From Nevskia soli DSM 19509 (lineage in GTDB: Bacteria > Pseudomonadota > Gammaproteobacteria > Nevskiales > Nevskiaceae): a stretch of DNA of 64,000 nt. The notes under the pieces are model-generated. The model saw only the letters and a program-made list of their open reading frames with translations, was not told where the DNA came from and did not search any database. Positions 1-7,326 of the stretch are shown piece by piece (position 1 is the stretch's first letter; the number at the start of each line of letters is the position of its first letter). A program made the position numbers and the translations under genes. The DNA is taken from positions 40,509 through 104,508 of the forward strand of contig NZ_JONR01000022.1 in assembly GCF_000711955.1 (NCBI RefSeq). Reading direction: 5' to 3'.

Positions 1-34
1 GGAACGATATCGTGGTTCGAGTCCATGACGGTCC

Positions 35-877
35 TCAGCCGGTACGACGCACCTTGCTCTCGGGCAGAGGCTGTTCACCGGTCGCGGGCATGGGCACCTT
101 TCCCTCACCGCAGAAATCCGGCAGCTCCAGCTTGGACATTTCCAGCTCCGGCATGCGCGAATCCATCTGGTGCAACAGGCGGCACACCTGCACCAGGCGC
201 TCGTCCAGCACCTGGATGTGTTCCAGCATCGAGCCGATGGCGTTGGCCACCGGGTCCGGCATGTCGCGGCTGAGGCCGTAGGCGTCGAAGCCCAGGGTCT
301 TGGCGATGGCGACGACCTTCTCCGAAGGCGGCGGCGCTTCCTGCACGACGCGGGCGGGGATGCCGACCACGGTAGCGCCCGGAGGCACTTCCTTCACCAC
401 CACCGCATTGGAGCCAATGCGGGCGCCCTCGCCCACCGTGAACGGTCCCAGCACCTTGGCGCCGGCGCCGACCACCACGTGATTGCCGATGGTGGGATGG
501 CGCTTGCCCTTGTTCCAGCTGACGCCGCCCAGCGTCACGCCCTGGTAGAGGGTGACGTCGTCGCCGATTTCCGCGGTCTCGCCGATCACCACGCCCATGC
601 CGTGATCGATGAAGAAACGCCGGCCGATGGTGGCCCCGGGATGGATCTCGATGCCGGTGAGCCAGCGCGACAGGTTGGAATGCAGACGCGCCAGCCATTT
701 GAACCCGTGGGTCCACAGCCAGTGGCTGATCCGCTGTCCCCAGATGGCATGCAGCCCCGGGTAGCAGGTCAGCACTTCCCAGGTGGTGCGCGCAGCCGGA
801 TCGCGATCGAATACGGATCGGATGTCTTCGCGGATACGAAAGATCACAGTGGACTTCCTGTCCAGGCTACCAGCCAT
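35..877 (-). CDS. cysE: Serine O-acetyltransferase
   Basis: The enzyme makes O-acetyl-L-serine from L-serine and acetyl-CoA, the first committed step of cysteine synthesis, in the cytoplasm. The 280-residue product has a short helical N-terminus (about 10-70) and then the left-handed beta-helix of hexapeptide repeats (about 75-178), with the active-site segment DHGMGVVIGET (from residue 91) and the GGVSWNKGKRHPTIG loop. The core ends at GIPARVV (172-178); about 100 further residues form a charged C-terminal extension longer than usual. The ATG at 877 fits the family. It is the last gene of a trmJ-cysE neighbourhood common in gammaproteobacteria, although trmJ here is about 600 bp away. Confidence 0.95.
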   Translation of the reverse strand: MAGSLDRKSTVIFRIREDIRSVFDRDPAARTTWEVLTCYPGLHAIWGQRISHWLWTHGFKWLARLHSNLSRWLTGIEIHPGATIGRRFFIDHGMGVVIGETAEIGDDVTLYQGVTLGGVSWNKGKRHPTIGNHVVVGAGAKVLGPFTVGEGARIGSNAVVVKEVPPGATVVGIPARVVQEAPPPSEKVVAIAKTLGFDAYGLSRDMPDPVANAIGSMLEHIQVLDERLVQVCRLLHQMDSRMPELEMSKLELPDFCGEGKVPMPATGEQPLPESKVRRTG

Positions 878-923
878 CCATGGCTGGACTGTTCAAACAA
901 GCAAGGCCCAGAGATATTCATGT

Positions 924-1217
924 TCATGCGGCAACCTTCATGGTGCGGGCGCGACGGAAGCTCAATTCGACCGAGCGCACGCTGGGGACGTTGAGCAGGC
1001 GGCGCGACAGCTGGCGGGCGGCATCGGGTTCGGAAGCGAATTCCACTTCCAGGCGCAGCGACTCGTCGTCGAGGTTGCGGGCGAGGAAGCTGGTGGGGAG
1101 CCGGCCCAGTTCGGCGAAACGGCCGAGTACACGGGCAGGCAACTGCGGATCGAAGTCCGCCTCGAGTACCAGACGGGCCGACGGGGTGAAACTATGCGGG
1201 AACTGCGACGAATCCAT
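924..1217 (-). CDS. Small ACT-domain-like protein
   Basis: This 97-residue protein reads like a single ACT (ligand-binding beta-alpha-beta) domain. It has a beta strand SARLVLEADF, a helix PARVLGRFAELGRL, the strand-turn SLRLEVEFAS, and a second helix PDAARQLSRRLLNVPSV followed by SVELSFRRA. The layout recalls the small regulatory subunit of acetolactate synthase (IlvM-like), but no acetolactate synthase large subunit is adjacent. It lies 46 bp upstream of cysE on the same strand and may be co-transcribed, which would suit an amino-acid sensing role. The fold is inferred from pattern only. An overlapping frame (962-1270) is arginine/serine rich and looks like a shadow. Confidence 0.6.
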   Translation of the reverse strand: MDSSQFPHSFTPSARLVLEADFDPQLPARVLGRFAELGRLPTSFLARNLDDESLRLEVEFASEPDAARQLSRRLLNVPSVRSVELSFRRARTMKVAA

Positions 1218-1366
1218 GACGGGAGAACTCCTGAACGGGATGGCAAGAAAGGCGCGTACGACGACAACACCGGCCCCCGGCGAGGGCCGGGCCGGTAATT
1301 CGCGTCATCTGCGACATTCGCATGCTGTGCATCACGTTCAGTTCTGCTGCGTCACGGTGGAAAACG

Positions 1367-1383
1367 CCGCCTTCGCAAGGCGG
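1367..1383 (-). terminator. Hairpin downstream of trmJ
   Basis: CCGCCTT-N3-AAGGCGG forms a 7-bp GC-rich stem. On the minus strand it is followed by CGTTTTCC, so it may end transcription from trmJ about 120 nt after the stop codon. The rest of 1218-1500 shows no convincing gene. It carries a C-rich/G-rich stretch (near 1395-1415) and presumably the promoter of the ACT-like gene and cysE. Confidence 0.4.
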
Positions 1384-1500
1384 AATATCGATATTCTGCG
1401 CCCCCGGGGGCGGTATCTCAAGCCGACCGCATTGGAAAGTCCGGCGCAAGGCACTGAGAAACGGGGATTTTTCTCCCGGCAATCCATCCGCAATCCGGCC

Positions 1501-2250
1501 CTACGCCTGTCCCTTGGAGGCCTGTACCCGCTCCCGCTCAAGCGCATCCGTCACCGATGTGAGGATCCCGCGCAGGATGTTCATTTCGTTGGAGTCCGGT
1601 GCCGCACGGCCATAGAGCTTGCGCAGGCGGCGCATCAGCAGGCGCGGGTTGGTGCGGTCGATGAACTGGGTGCGTGCCAGGATCTGCTCCAGGTGCACAT
1701 AGAAGCGCTCCATCTCGACCTGGTCCACCGGCTCGTGCACCGGCAGTTCCAGCGGCGAGGCGCCGGCTGCGAGCAGCAGTTCGTAGCACAGGATCTGCAC
1801 CGCCGAGGCCATGTTGAGCGAGGTGTAATCGGCGCTGGTGGGAATGGCGATGAGCTCCTGGGCGCGGTCGATCTCCTCGTTGGTCAGCCCGGTGCGCTCG
1901 CGGCCGAACATCAGGGCGATATCGCCGGCCATGTCGCTGGCGGCCAGGCGCTGCGCCCATTCGCGCGGCTGATAGGGCTGGGCCGCGATATGCCGCGGCC
2001 GCGCCGTGGTGGCGGCGACCCGGGTGCAGCCGGCCAGGGCCTCGTCGAGGTCGGCACAGATCCGCGCCTTCTCCAGCAGGTCCACCGCTCCCACCGCCAG
2101 GGCGTCGGCGCGCGGATCAGGGAAGATTTCCGGCGCCACCAGCACCAGGTTGTTCAGCCCCATGGTCTTCATCGCCCGCGCCGCCGAACCGATGTTGCCG
2201 GGGTGCTGGGTGCCGACGAGAACCACGCGAATGCGGGATAATAGGGACAT
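1501..2250 (-). CDS. trmJ: tRNA (cytidine/uridine-2'-O-)-methyltransferase TrmJ
   Basis: This is a SPOUT-class methyltransferase that modifies the 2'-O of nucleotide 32 in tRNA anticodon loops using S-adenosylmethionine. The 249-residue protein starts MSLLSRIRVVLVGTQHPGNIGSAARAM. It carries the SPOUT motifs NIGSAARAMKTMGL (motif 1), MFGRERTGLTNEE (motif 2) and IPTSADYTSLNMASAVQI (motif 3, trefoil knot), followed by a helical C-terminal extension typical of TrmJ. The frame stays open far upstream of 2250, but the ATG at 2250 matches the family start; the upstream part is antisense to suhB. It is divergent from suhB. Confidence 0.93.
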   Translation of the reverse strand: MSLLSRIRVVLVGTQHPGNIGSAARAMKTMGLNNLVLVAPEIFPDPRADALAVGAVDLLEKARICADLDEALAGCTRVAATTARPRHIAAQPYQPREWAQRLAASDMAGDIALMFGRERTGLTNEEIDRAQELIAIPTSADYTSLNMASAVQILCYELLLAAGASPLELPVHEPVDQVEMERFYVHLEQILARTQFIDRTNPRLLMRRLRKLYGRAAPDSNEMNILRGILTSVTDALERERVQASKGQA

Positions 2251-2274
2251 CTTCGTTTTCGTTAAACGGGATTT

Positions 2275-2341
2275 GGGAATCGGGAATCGTAACAGCCAGG
2301 GCCCCTGTGCGGCGCTTTTGCGATTCCCCATTCCCCATTCC
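2275..2341. repeat. Inverted repeat of GGGAATCG units between trmJ and suhB
   Basis: GGGAATCGGGAATCG (2275-2289) is matched by the opposite-strand form CGATTCCCCATTCCCC (2321-2336), with about 31 bp between them. Tandem GGGAATNG units in opposed orientation look like a dispersed REP-type element rather than a terminator, because the two flanking genes diverge. It sits in their shared promoter region. Confidence 0.6.
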
Positions 2342-2367
2342 CGACCTCCGTCCGGAACCCGCTGCCC

Positions 2368-3177
2368 ATGCATCCGCTCGTCAACATCGCTGTTTCCGCC
2401 GCGCGCTCCGCCGGCAACTTCATCATGCGCAACGCCGACCGCGTCGACCAGTTGCAGATCGAGCGCAAGGGCCGCAACGATTTCGTCACCCAGGTGGACC
2501 GCGGCGCGGAAAGCGAAATCATCAAGATCATCCGCAAGGCCTACCCGCAGCACGCCGTGCTGGGCGAGGAAGGCGGACAGGACGGCGACAACGAAGTGCT
2601 GTGGATCATCGATCCGCTCGACGGCACCACCAATTTCCTGCACGGCCTGCCCCACTACGCCGTGTCGATCGGCATCCAGGTCAAGGGCAAGCTGGAACAC
2701 GGCGTGATCTACGCCCCCAACACCCAGGATCTGTACTGCGCCACCCGCGGCAGCGGCGCCACCCTCAACAACCGGCGCATCCGCGTCAGCGGCACCAAGG
2801 ACATGGACAGCGCCCTGATCGGCACGGGCGTGCCGATCAGGGCCAGCAACCTCGATGCCTACCTGCCGATGCTGCGCGCCGTGGCGGAAAGCACCGCCGG
2901 CGTGCGCCGCGCCGGCTCCGCTGCCCTGGACCTGGCCTACGTCGCCGCCGGCCGCCTCGACGGCTTCTGGGAACTGGGCCTGAAGCCCTGGGACATCGCG
3001 GCCGGCCTGGTGCTGGTGCAGGAGGCCGGCGGCATGATCAGCGAAATCTACGGTGCCCCGGATGCACTGGAGACCGGCAACGTGCTGGCCGCCACACCCA
3101 AGCTGCACCCCATGCTGGTCGACGCCCTGGCCGGCGTCGCCCGGGCCGCCGCGGCACAGGAACAGCGCGAGGGTTAA
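2368..3177 (+). CDS. suhB: Inositol-1-monophosphatase family protein SuhB
   Basis: This Mg2+-dependent phosphatase dephosphorylates myo-inositol-1-phosphate; in enterobacteria SuhB also acts as a factor in ribosomal RNA transcription complexes. The 269-residue protein has the family metal site in order: GEEGG (about residue 67), the signature DPLDGTTNFLHG (about 84-95), and WDIAAGLVLVQEAGG near residue 210. Length and start (MHPLVNIAVSAARSAG) match the family exactly. It is divergent from trmJ and followed by two small membrane protein genes on the same strand. Confidence 0.95.
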   Translation: MHPLVNIAVSAARSAGNFIMRNADRVDQLQIERKGRNDFVTQVDRGAESEIIKIIRKAYPQHAVLGEEGGQDGDNEVLWIIDPLDGTTNFLHGLPHYAVSIGIQVKGKLEHGVIYAPNTQDLYCATRGSGATLNNRRIRVSGTKDMDSALIGTGVPIRASNLDAYLPMLRAVAESTAGVRRAGSAALDLAYVAAGRLDGFWELGLKPWDIAAGLVLVQEAGGMISEIYGAPDALETGNVLAATPKLHPMLVDALAGVARAAAAQEQREG

Positions 3178-3228
3178 GCTGGATGGACCGCCGCACCAGG
3201 CCACATTAGGCCACCAGGGGGAACACCG

Positions 3229-3447
3229 ATGCGCATAGGACTGATCATCGCCGGGGTGCTGCTCATCGCCCTGAGCGTGGGCTCGCTGATGGGCAAATTC
3301 CAGTACACCGAGAACAAGGAAGTGCTGAAGATCGGCGGTTTTTCCGCCAAGGTGCAGGAGCAGCAAAGTGTGCCGCAATGGCTGGGCATCGCCGGGCTGA
3401 TCATCGGCGGCGTGCTGGTGCTGGGCGGCGCCCTGCGCAAGGGCTGA
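3229..3447 (+). CDS. Small two-helix membrane protein, copy 1
   Basis: This 72-residue protein has two hydrophobic helices, GLIIAGVLLIALSVGSLMG (about 4-22) and LGIAGLIIGGVLVLGGAL (about 51-68). They are joined by a charged loop that includes YTENKEVLKIGGFSAKVQE. It starts at ATG 3229 after a purine-rich AGGGGGAAC site. I do not recognise a functional family. The next gene is a clear paralogue with the same plan, so this is a tandem duplication. Confidence 0.75.
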   Translation: MRIGLIIAGVLLIALSVGSLMGKFQYTENKEVLKIGGFSAKVQEQQSVPQWLGIAGLIIGGVLVLGGALRKG

Positions 3448-3577
3448 AGCCGGCGCCGCGGAACTTTCCACTCCTCCGCGCCCTCTTCTTGATGCGGCAC
3501 CAAGGCCTGCCGGCACGGCAGGAACAAGGCCCGGCACGACGCCGGGCCCAGCGGTTCACCCAGGGAAGGAGCGTTCC

Positions 3578-3799
3578 ATGCGCATCGGATTGATCATTGC
3601 CGGCGTACTCGTCGCCGCGCTCGGCATCGCCGCGGTCAGCGGCAACCTGCACTTCAAGCAGGACAAGGAAGTCCTCCGCGTCGGCGACCTGTCCGCCAAG
3701 ACCGAGGAAACCCGCGGCGTGCCTCAGTGGCTCGGCTTCGCCGGCATCGTCATCGGAGGAATCCTGGTGCTCGGCGGCGCCCTGAACAAGAAAGCCTGA
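3578..3799 (+). CDS. Small two-helix membrane protein, copy 2
   Basis: This 73-residue paralogue of the gene at 3229 shares MRIGLIIAGVL at the start, the loop pattern KEVLRVGDLSAKTEE, the VPQWLG stretch and the C-terminal GGILVLGGAL. The start ATG lies a few bases after an AGGGAAGGAG ribosome-binding site. A gap of 130 bp separates the copies. The function is unknown; an inner-membrane location with both ends on the same side is inferred from the two helices. Confidence 0.78.
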   Translation: MRIGLIIAGVLVAALGIAAVSGNLHFKQDKEVLRVGDLSAKTEETRGVPQWLGFAGIVIGGILVLGGALNKKA

Positions 3800-3811
3800 A
3801 CCGGCGGGATT

Positions 3812-3849
3812 CGTAGCCCGGGCGGCGCGTCAGCGCCGCCCGGGCTACG
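3812..3849. terminator. Bidirectional terminator hairpin between convergent genes
   Basis: A perfect inverted repeat, CGTAGCCCGGGCGGCGC with 4 bases of loop and its complement, forms a 17-bp GC stem between the end of the membrane protein gene and the end of secF. On the plus strand it is followed by GCAAAA. The TAGCCCGGG core recurs in other intergenic hairpins of this window (9084-9116 in variant form, 11599-11681). Confidence 0.7.
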
Positions 3850-3856
3850 GCAAAAC

Positions 3857-4825
3857 TCAGACGACCGCACCGTCCTTGTCGCGGCTGTTCGCCTTGGTGT
3901 GATCTTCCGGCGGAATCAGGTCTTCGCGCTTGATGTCGAGCAGCACGGTGACGCCGCTGGAGATGTAGATCGAGGAATACGTCGCTACGATCACGCCGAC
4001 GATCATCGCCACCGAGAAGCTGTGCACGCTCTTGCCGCCGAAGAAGAACAGGCAGAACAGCACCATCAATACGGTGAAGTGGGTGATGATCGAGCGCAGC
4101 AGGGTCTGGTTGATGGACAGGTTGATGATGTCCATCACCGGCTGCTTGCGCAGGTTGATCAGGTTCTCGCGCACGCGATCGAAGATGACGATGGTTTCGT
4201 TGTTCGAGTAACCGAGCATGGCCAGCACGCCGGCCAGGGTGGTCAGGTCGAACTCCTCCTGGATCAGCGAGAGGAAGCCCACGGTCATGATCGCGTCATG
4301 GCATAGCGCGGCGATGGAGCCGGCGGAGAACTTCCACTCGAAGCGGAACATGACGTAGAGGAAGATGCCGAGGAAGGCGGCGCCGAGCGCGATGAACCCG
4401 TCCTCGGACAACTCCTTGCCCACTTCCGGCCCGACGAACTCGATGCGGCGCAGCTGCACGTGATTCTTCTGCGCGTCCAGCGCCTGCAGCACCTTGGTGC
4501 TGATCTCGGCCGAGGCGGCCTTGGAGGCCCCGTCGGTGCCGGCCTGCGGCAGCAGGCGGATCAGCACATCACTGGTGTTGCCGAAATACTGCACCACCGC
4601 ATCGGGGTAGCCGCCCTTGTTGAGTGAGCCGCGCACGTCGTCGAGCTGCACGGTCTGCGGGTATACCACTTCAACCAGCACGCCGCCCTTGAAGTCGATG
4701 CCGAAATTGAGGCCGCGGCCGATCAGCAGGCCGATGGCGATCAGGGTCAGCAGGATGGACAGCCCGAGCGCAACCTTGCGCTGGGCCATGAAGTTGATCT
4801 TCGGAACTCTGGAAAATATACGCAT
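3857..4825 (-). CDS. secF: Protein translocase subunit SecF
   Basis: SecF partners SecD at the SecYEG channel and uses the proton gradient to help release exported proteins into the periplasm. The 322-residue protein has six expected transmembrane helices. The first is VALGLSILLTLIAIGLLIGRG (about 17-37), followed by the GIDFKGGVLVEV motif and a periplasmic domain to about residue 130. Then comes a five-helix block including FLSLIQEEFDLTTLAGVLAMLGYSNNETIVIFDRVREN. A 28-bp gap separates it from secD on the same strand, as is usual for this operon. Confidence 0.96.
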   Translation of the reverse strand: MRIFSRVPKINFMAQRKVALGLSILLTLIAIGLLIGRGLNFGIDFKGGVLVEVVYPQTVQLDDVRGSLNKGGYPDAVVQYFGNTSDVLIRLLPQAGTDGASKAASAEISTKVLQALDAQKNHVQLRRIEFVGPEVGKELSEDGFIALGAAFLGIFLYVMFRFEWKFSAGSIAALCHDAIMTVGFLSLIQEEFDLTTLAGVLAMLGYSNNETIVIFDRVRENLINLRKQPVMDIINLSINQTLLRSIITHFTVLMVLFCLFFFGGKSVHSFSVAMIVGVIVATYSSIYISSGVTVLLDIKREDLIPPEDHTKANSRDKDGAVV

Positions 4826-4853
4826 TGATCTTTCTCCGGACCCTGTTGCCGGC

Positions 4854-6713
4854 CTAAACCGGCAGGTCCTTCAGCTTGCGGCCCTTGAAGACATAGTGCG
4901 CGATGGTGCGCGTGCCGACAGTGGCGGTGAACATGGAGGTGGCGAGGCCGATCATCAGCGTCACCGCGAAACCCTTGACCGAGCCCTGGCCGAGCAGGAA
5001 TAGCACGAAGGCGGCGATGAAGGTGGTGACGTTGGAGTCGGCAATGGTGAGGAAGGCGCGCTCGTAGCCGGCGTTCATCGCCGCGTGCGGCGACAGGCCC
5101 AGGCGCAGCTCCTCGCGGATGCGCTCGTTGATCAGCACGTTGGCGTCCACCGCCATGCCCAGGGTCAGCACCATGCCGGCGATGCCGGGCATGGTCAGCG
5201 TGGCCTGGAAGATCGACAGCACCGCGACCAGGATGATCACGTTGAGCAACAGGGCAATGTCGGCGAACAGGCCGAAGACGGTGTAGTACACCGCCATGAA
5301 CACCACCACCAGGCAGAAGCCGGCGATGGCGGCCTCGGTACCGCGGCGGATGTTGTCGGCGCCCAGGCTGGGGCCGACGGTGCGCTCCTCGACAATGGCG
5401 ATCGGCGCCGCCAGGGCGCCGGACTTGAGCAGTTCGGACAGATCGTGCGCTTCCTTCTGGCCCAGGCCGGTGGTCTGGAAGCGCTTGCCGAAGGGCTCGC
5501 GGATGCTGGCGACGCTGATGATGTCGTTGATGTCGCGGCGCTCGCGGATCTCGTCGCCCTGCGCGTTGTGGTTGGTGTCGTAGACGGTTTCCTTGTACAG
5601 CACCGCCATCGGCTTGCCCACGTTCTGGCGCGTGAAGTCGAACATCTTGCTGGCGCCGGTGCTGTCCAGGGTCACGCTGACCGCCGGGGTGCCGCTCTGC
5701 TGATCGACCGTCGGCGCGGCATCCACCAGCTGCGGACCGCTGACGATGACGTCCTTCTTCAGCAGGTAGGGACGGTGGCCCTCGCGGGTGTAGAACAGAT
5801 CGTCGTCCGGCGGAATGAGGCCGGTCTGGGCGGCGCTCTCCGCCGCGCCGAGGGTCTCGTCCACGGCGCGGTATTCAAGAGTGGCGGTCGAACTCAGGAT
5901 GACCTTGGCGCGGGTCGGGTCCTGCACGCCGGGCAACTGCAGCAGGATGCGGTCGGCGCCCTGGCGCTGCACCACCGGCTCGGTCACACCGAGGCGGTTG
6001 ACGCGGTTGCGCAGGGTGATCAGGTTCTGCTGCACGGCGTAGTCGACGATGCGCTTGGCCTCGGTGTCGGACATGCGCGCCTGCAGGGTCGGCGTGGCCC
6101 CGGCCGGCACCGTCACCGTCAATTCCTTGTATTCCTTGCTGATGGCGGCGCGGGCCTTTTCCAGCTTGTCGGCATCGGCGAATTCCAGCACCACCGTGTC
6201 GCCCTGGGCGCGGCGGGCCGTGTAGCGGATGTCCTGCTTGCGCAGGAAGGTCGGCAGGTCGCTGAGGTAGCGCTGCACTGCGGCCTTGCGGGCATCGTCG
6301 ATATCCACTTCCAGCAGCAGGTGCACGCCGCCGCGCAGATCCAGGCCCAGCGGCATCGGCTTGGCGCCGATCGCTTCCAGCCAGGCCGGCGTGTTCGAGG
6401 CCAGGTTGAGCGCGACCACGTAGGTCGGCCCCAGCGCCTGCTTCAGCGCATCCACCGCCTTGAGCTGGGTTTCGGTACTGGCGAAACGCACCACCCACTG
6501 GTTCTTTTCGGCGCGCGAGGACTCGTCGCCGAGCTGGTCGGCCGCCAGGGCCTTGGCCACCTCGTCGCCGAAGCCCGCCGGCAGCGCATCGCCGCTGAGC
6601 GTGGCGATCTGCACCGCCGGCGATTCACGATAGACGTTGGGCAGCGCATACAGGGCGCCGAGGAGGGTGGCGACAATCAGCGTCACCGTTTTCCAGAGTG
6701 GATATTGATGCAT
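4854..6713 (-). CDS. secD: Protein translocase subunit SecD
   Basis: This RND-superfamily component of the Sec machinery has 619 residues, the normal length. The N-terminal helix TLIVATLLGALYALPNVY is followed by a large periplasmic P1 domain containing GLDLRGGVHLLLEVD (about residue 120). The C-terminal five-helix block includes MPGIAGMVLTLGMAVDANVLINERIREEL, with the conserved aspartate-asparagine pair, and ends in LKDLPV. It lies between yajC (114 bp upstream) and secF on the minus strand. A strong hairpin at 6759-6778 stands in the yajC-secD gap and could adjust read-through. Confidence 0.96.
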   Translation of the reverse strand: MHQYPLWKTVTLIVATLLGALYALPNVYRESPAVQIATLSGDALPAGFGDEVAKALAADQLGDESSRAEKNQWVVRFASTETQLKAVDALKQALGPTYVVALNLASNTPAWLEAIGAKPMPLGLDLRGGVHLLLEVDIDDARKAAVQRYLSDLPTFLRKQDIRYTARRAQGDTVVLEFADADKLEKARAAISKEYKELTVTVPAGATPTLQARMSDTEAKRIVDYAVQQNLITLRNRVNRLGVTEPVVQRQGADRILLQLPGVQDPTRAKVILSSTATLEYRAVDETLGAAESAAQTGLIPPDDDLFYTREGHRPYLLKKDVIVSGPQLVDAAPTVDQQSGTPAVSVTLDSTGASKMFDFTRQNVGKPMAVLYKETVYDTNHNAQGDEIRERRDINDIISVASIREPFGKRFQTTGLGQKEAHDLSELLKSGALAAPIAIVEERTVGPSLGADNIRRGTEAAIAGFCLVVVFMAVYYTVFGLFADIALLLNVIILVAVLSIFQATLTMPGIAGMVLTLGMAVDANVLINERIREELRLGLSPHAAMNAGYERAFLTIADSNVTTFIAAFVLFLLGQGSVKGFAVTLMIGLATSMFTATVGTRTIAHYVFKGRKLKDLPV

Positions 6714-6758
6714 CGGAAACCCGCTTTAAATGAACCGCGCTTCGCTTATTTGAATAGT

Positions 6759-6778
6759 CCGGGCCACGGATGGCCCGG
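6759..6778 (-). terminator. Hairpin between yajC and secD
   Basis: CCGGGCCA-N4-TGGCCCGG forms an 8-bp stem inside the operon, upstream of the secD start. On the minus strand the run after it is not clearly U-rich, so it may be an attenuator, an RNA stability element or a weak terminator. Confidence 0.45.
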
Positions 6779-6827
6779 TGCTTGACAGGACGTCATTACC
6801 GCCAGGACGTCAGGCTACTCAAGACGC

Positions 6828-7166
6828 TTACAGCGTCTTGAGTGTGCCTTTCGGCAGAACACTGGTAATGGCGCTCTTCTGCACCTTGATCTCCACCCCC
6901 GGCGCGATCTCCACCGTCAGGTAGACCTCGCCGATGCTGGCGATGCGGCCGGCCAGGCCGCCGGTGGTGATGATTTCATCGCCCTTGGCCAGGGTCCCCA
7001 GCATCTGGCGGGTTTCCTTGGAACGGCGCATCTGCGGCCGGATCAGCATGAAATAAAACAGCGGAATCATGATGATGAACGGGAACACCGTCACCAGCAG
7101 ACTCTGGCCCTGCGGCGCGCCCTGCTGGGCATACGCGGGCGAAATCAGCAAATCGAGAAGCTGCAC
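6828..7166 (-). CDS. yajC: Sec translocon accessory protein YajC
   Basis: This small single-pass inner-membrane protein co-purifies with SecDF. The 112-residue product has a hydrophobic helix SLLVTVFPFIIMIPLFYFML (about 23-43), the diagnostic RPQMRRSKETRQMLGTLAKGDEIITTGGLAGRI stretch and a small beta-barrel end. It is the first gene of yajC-secD-secF. In many gammaproteobacteria tgt lies directly upstream; here tgt is 4.5 kb away and a divergent acyl-CoA dehydrogenase gene begins 160 bp from yajC. Confidence 0.95.
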   Translation of the reverse strand: MQLLDLLISPAYAQQGAPQGQSLLVTVFPFIIMIPLFYFMLIRPQMRRSKETRQMLGTLAKGDEIITTGGLAGRIASIGEVYLTVEIAPGVEIKVQKSAITSVLPKGTLKTL

Positions 7167-7326
7167 GGAGAAATTCCAGGCTGGGAAAAGAGCGCCGGAT
7201 TATGCCACGAATGGCCGGCCGGACCGCGCCCCCGGCCGGACTGGGGTAGGTCCAGGGGTAGGTCCGGGGCGGCCCCCGCCTGTGCTAGCCTTTAGGGCTG
7301 AGCTTATCCCCCTCCGGAGTGCCTGA

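Noticed and set aside
1..34. GTTCGAGTCC motif at the window start resembling a tRNA T-arm
   Set aside because: No matching T-stem partner, acceptor stem or CCA is present; it is too short to support a tRNA.
2251..3537. N-terminal extension of the trmJ frame over suhB
   Set aside because: The TrmJ family starts at MSLLSRIRVVLVG (2250); the extension is antisense to suhB and has no homologous pattern.
5085..6785. Long open frame of 566 codons on the plus strand over secD
   Set aside because: It is the antisense of secD, His/Gln/Arg/Gly rich with no domain, no ribosome-binding site and no conserved pattern; long antisense frames are expected in GC-rich genes.
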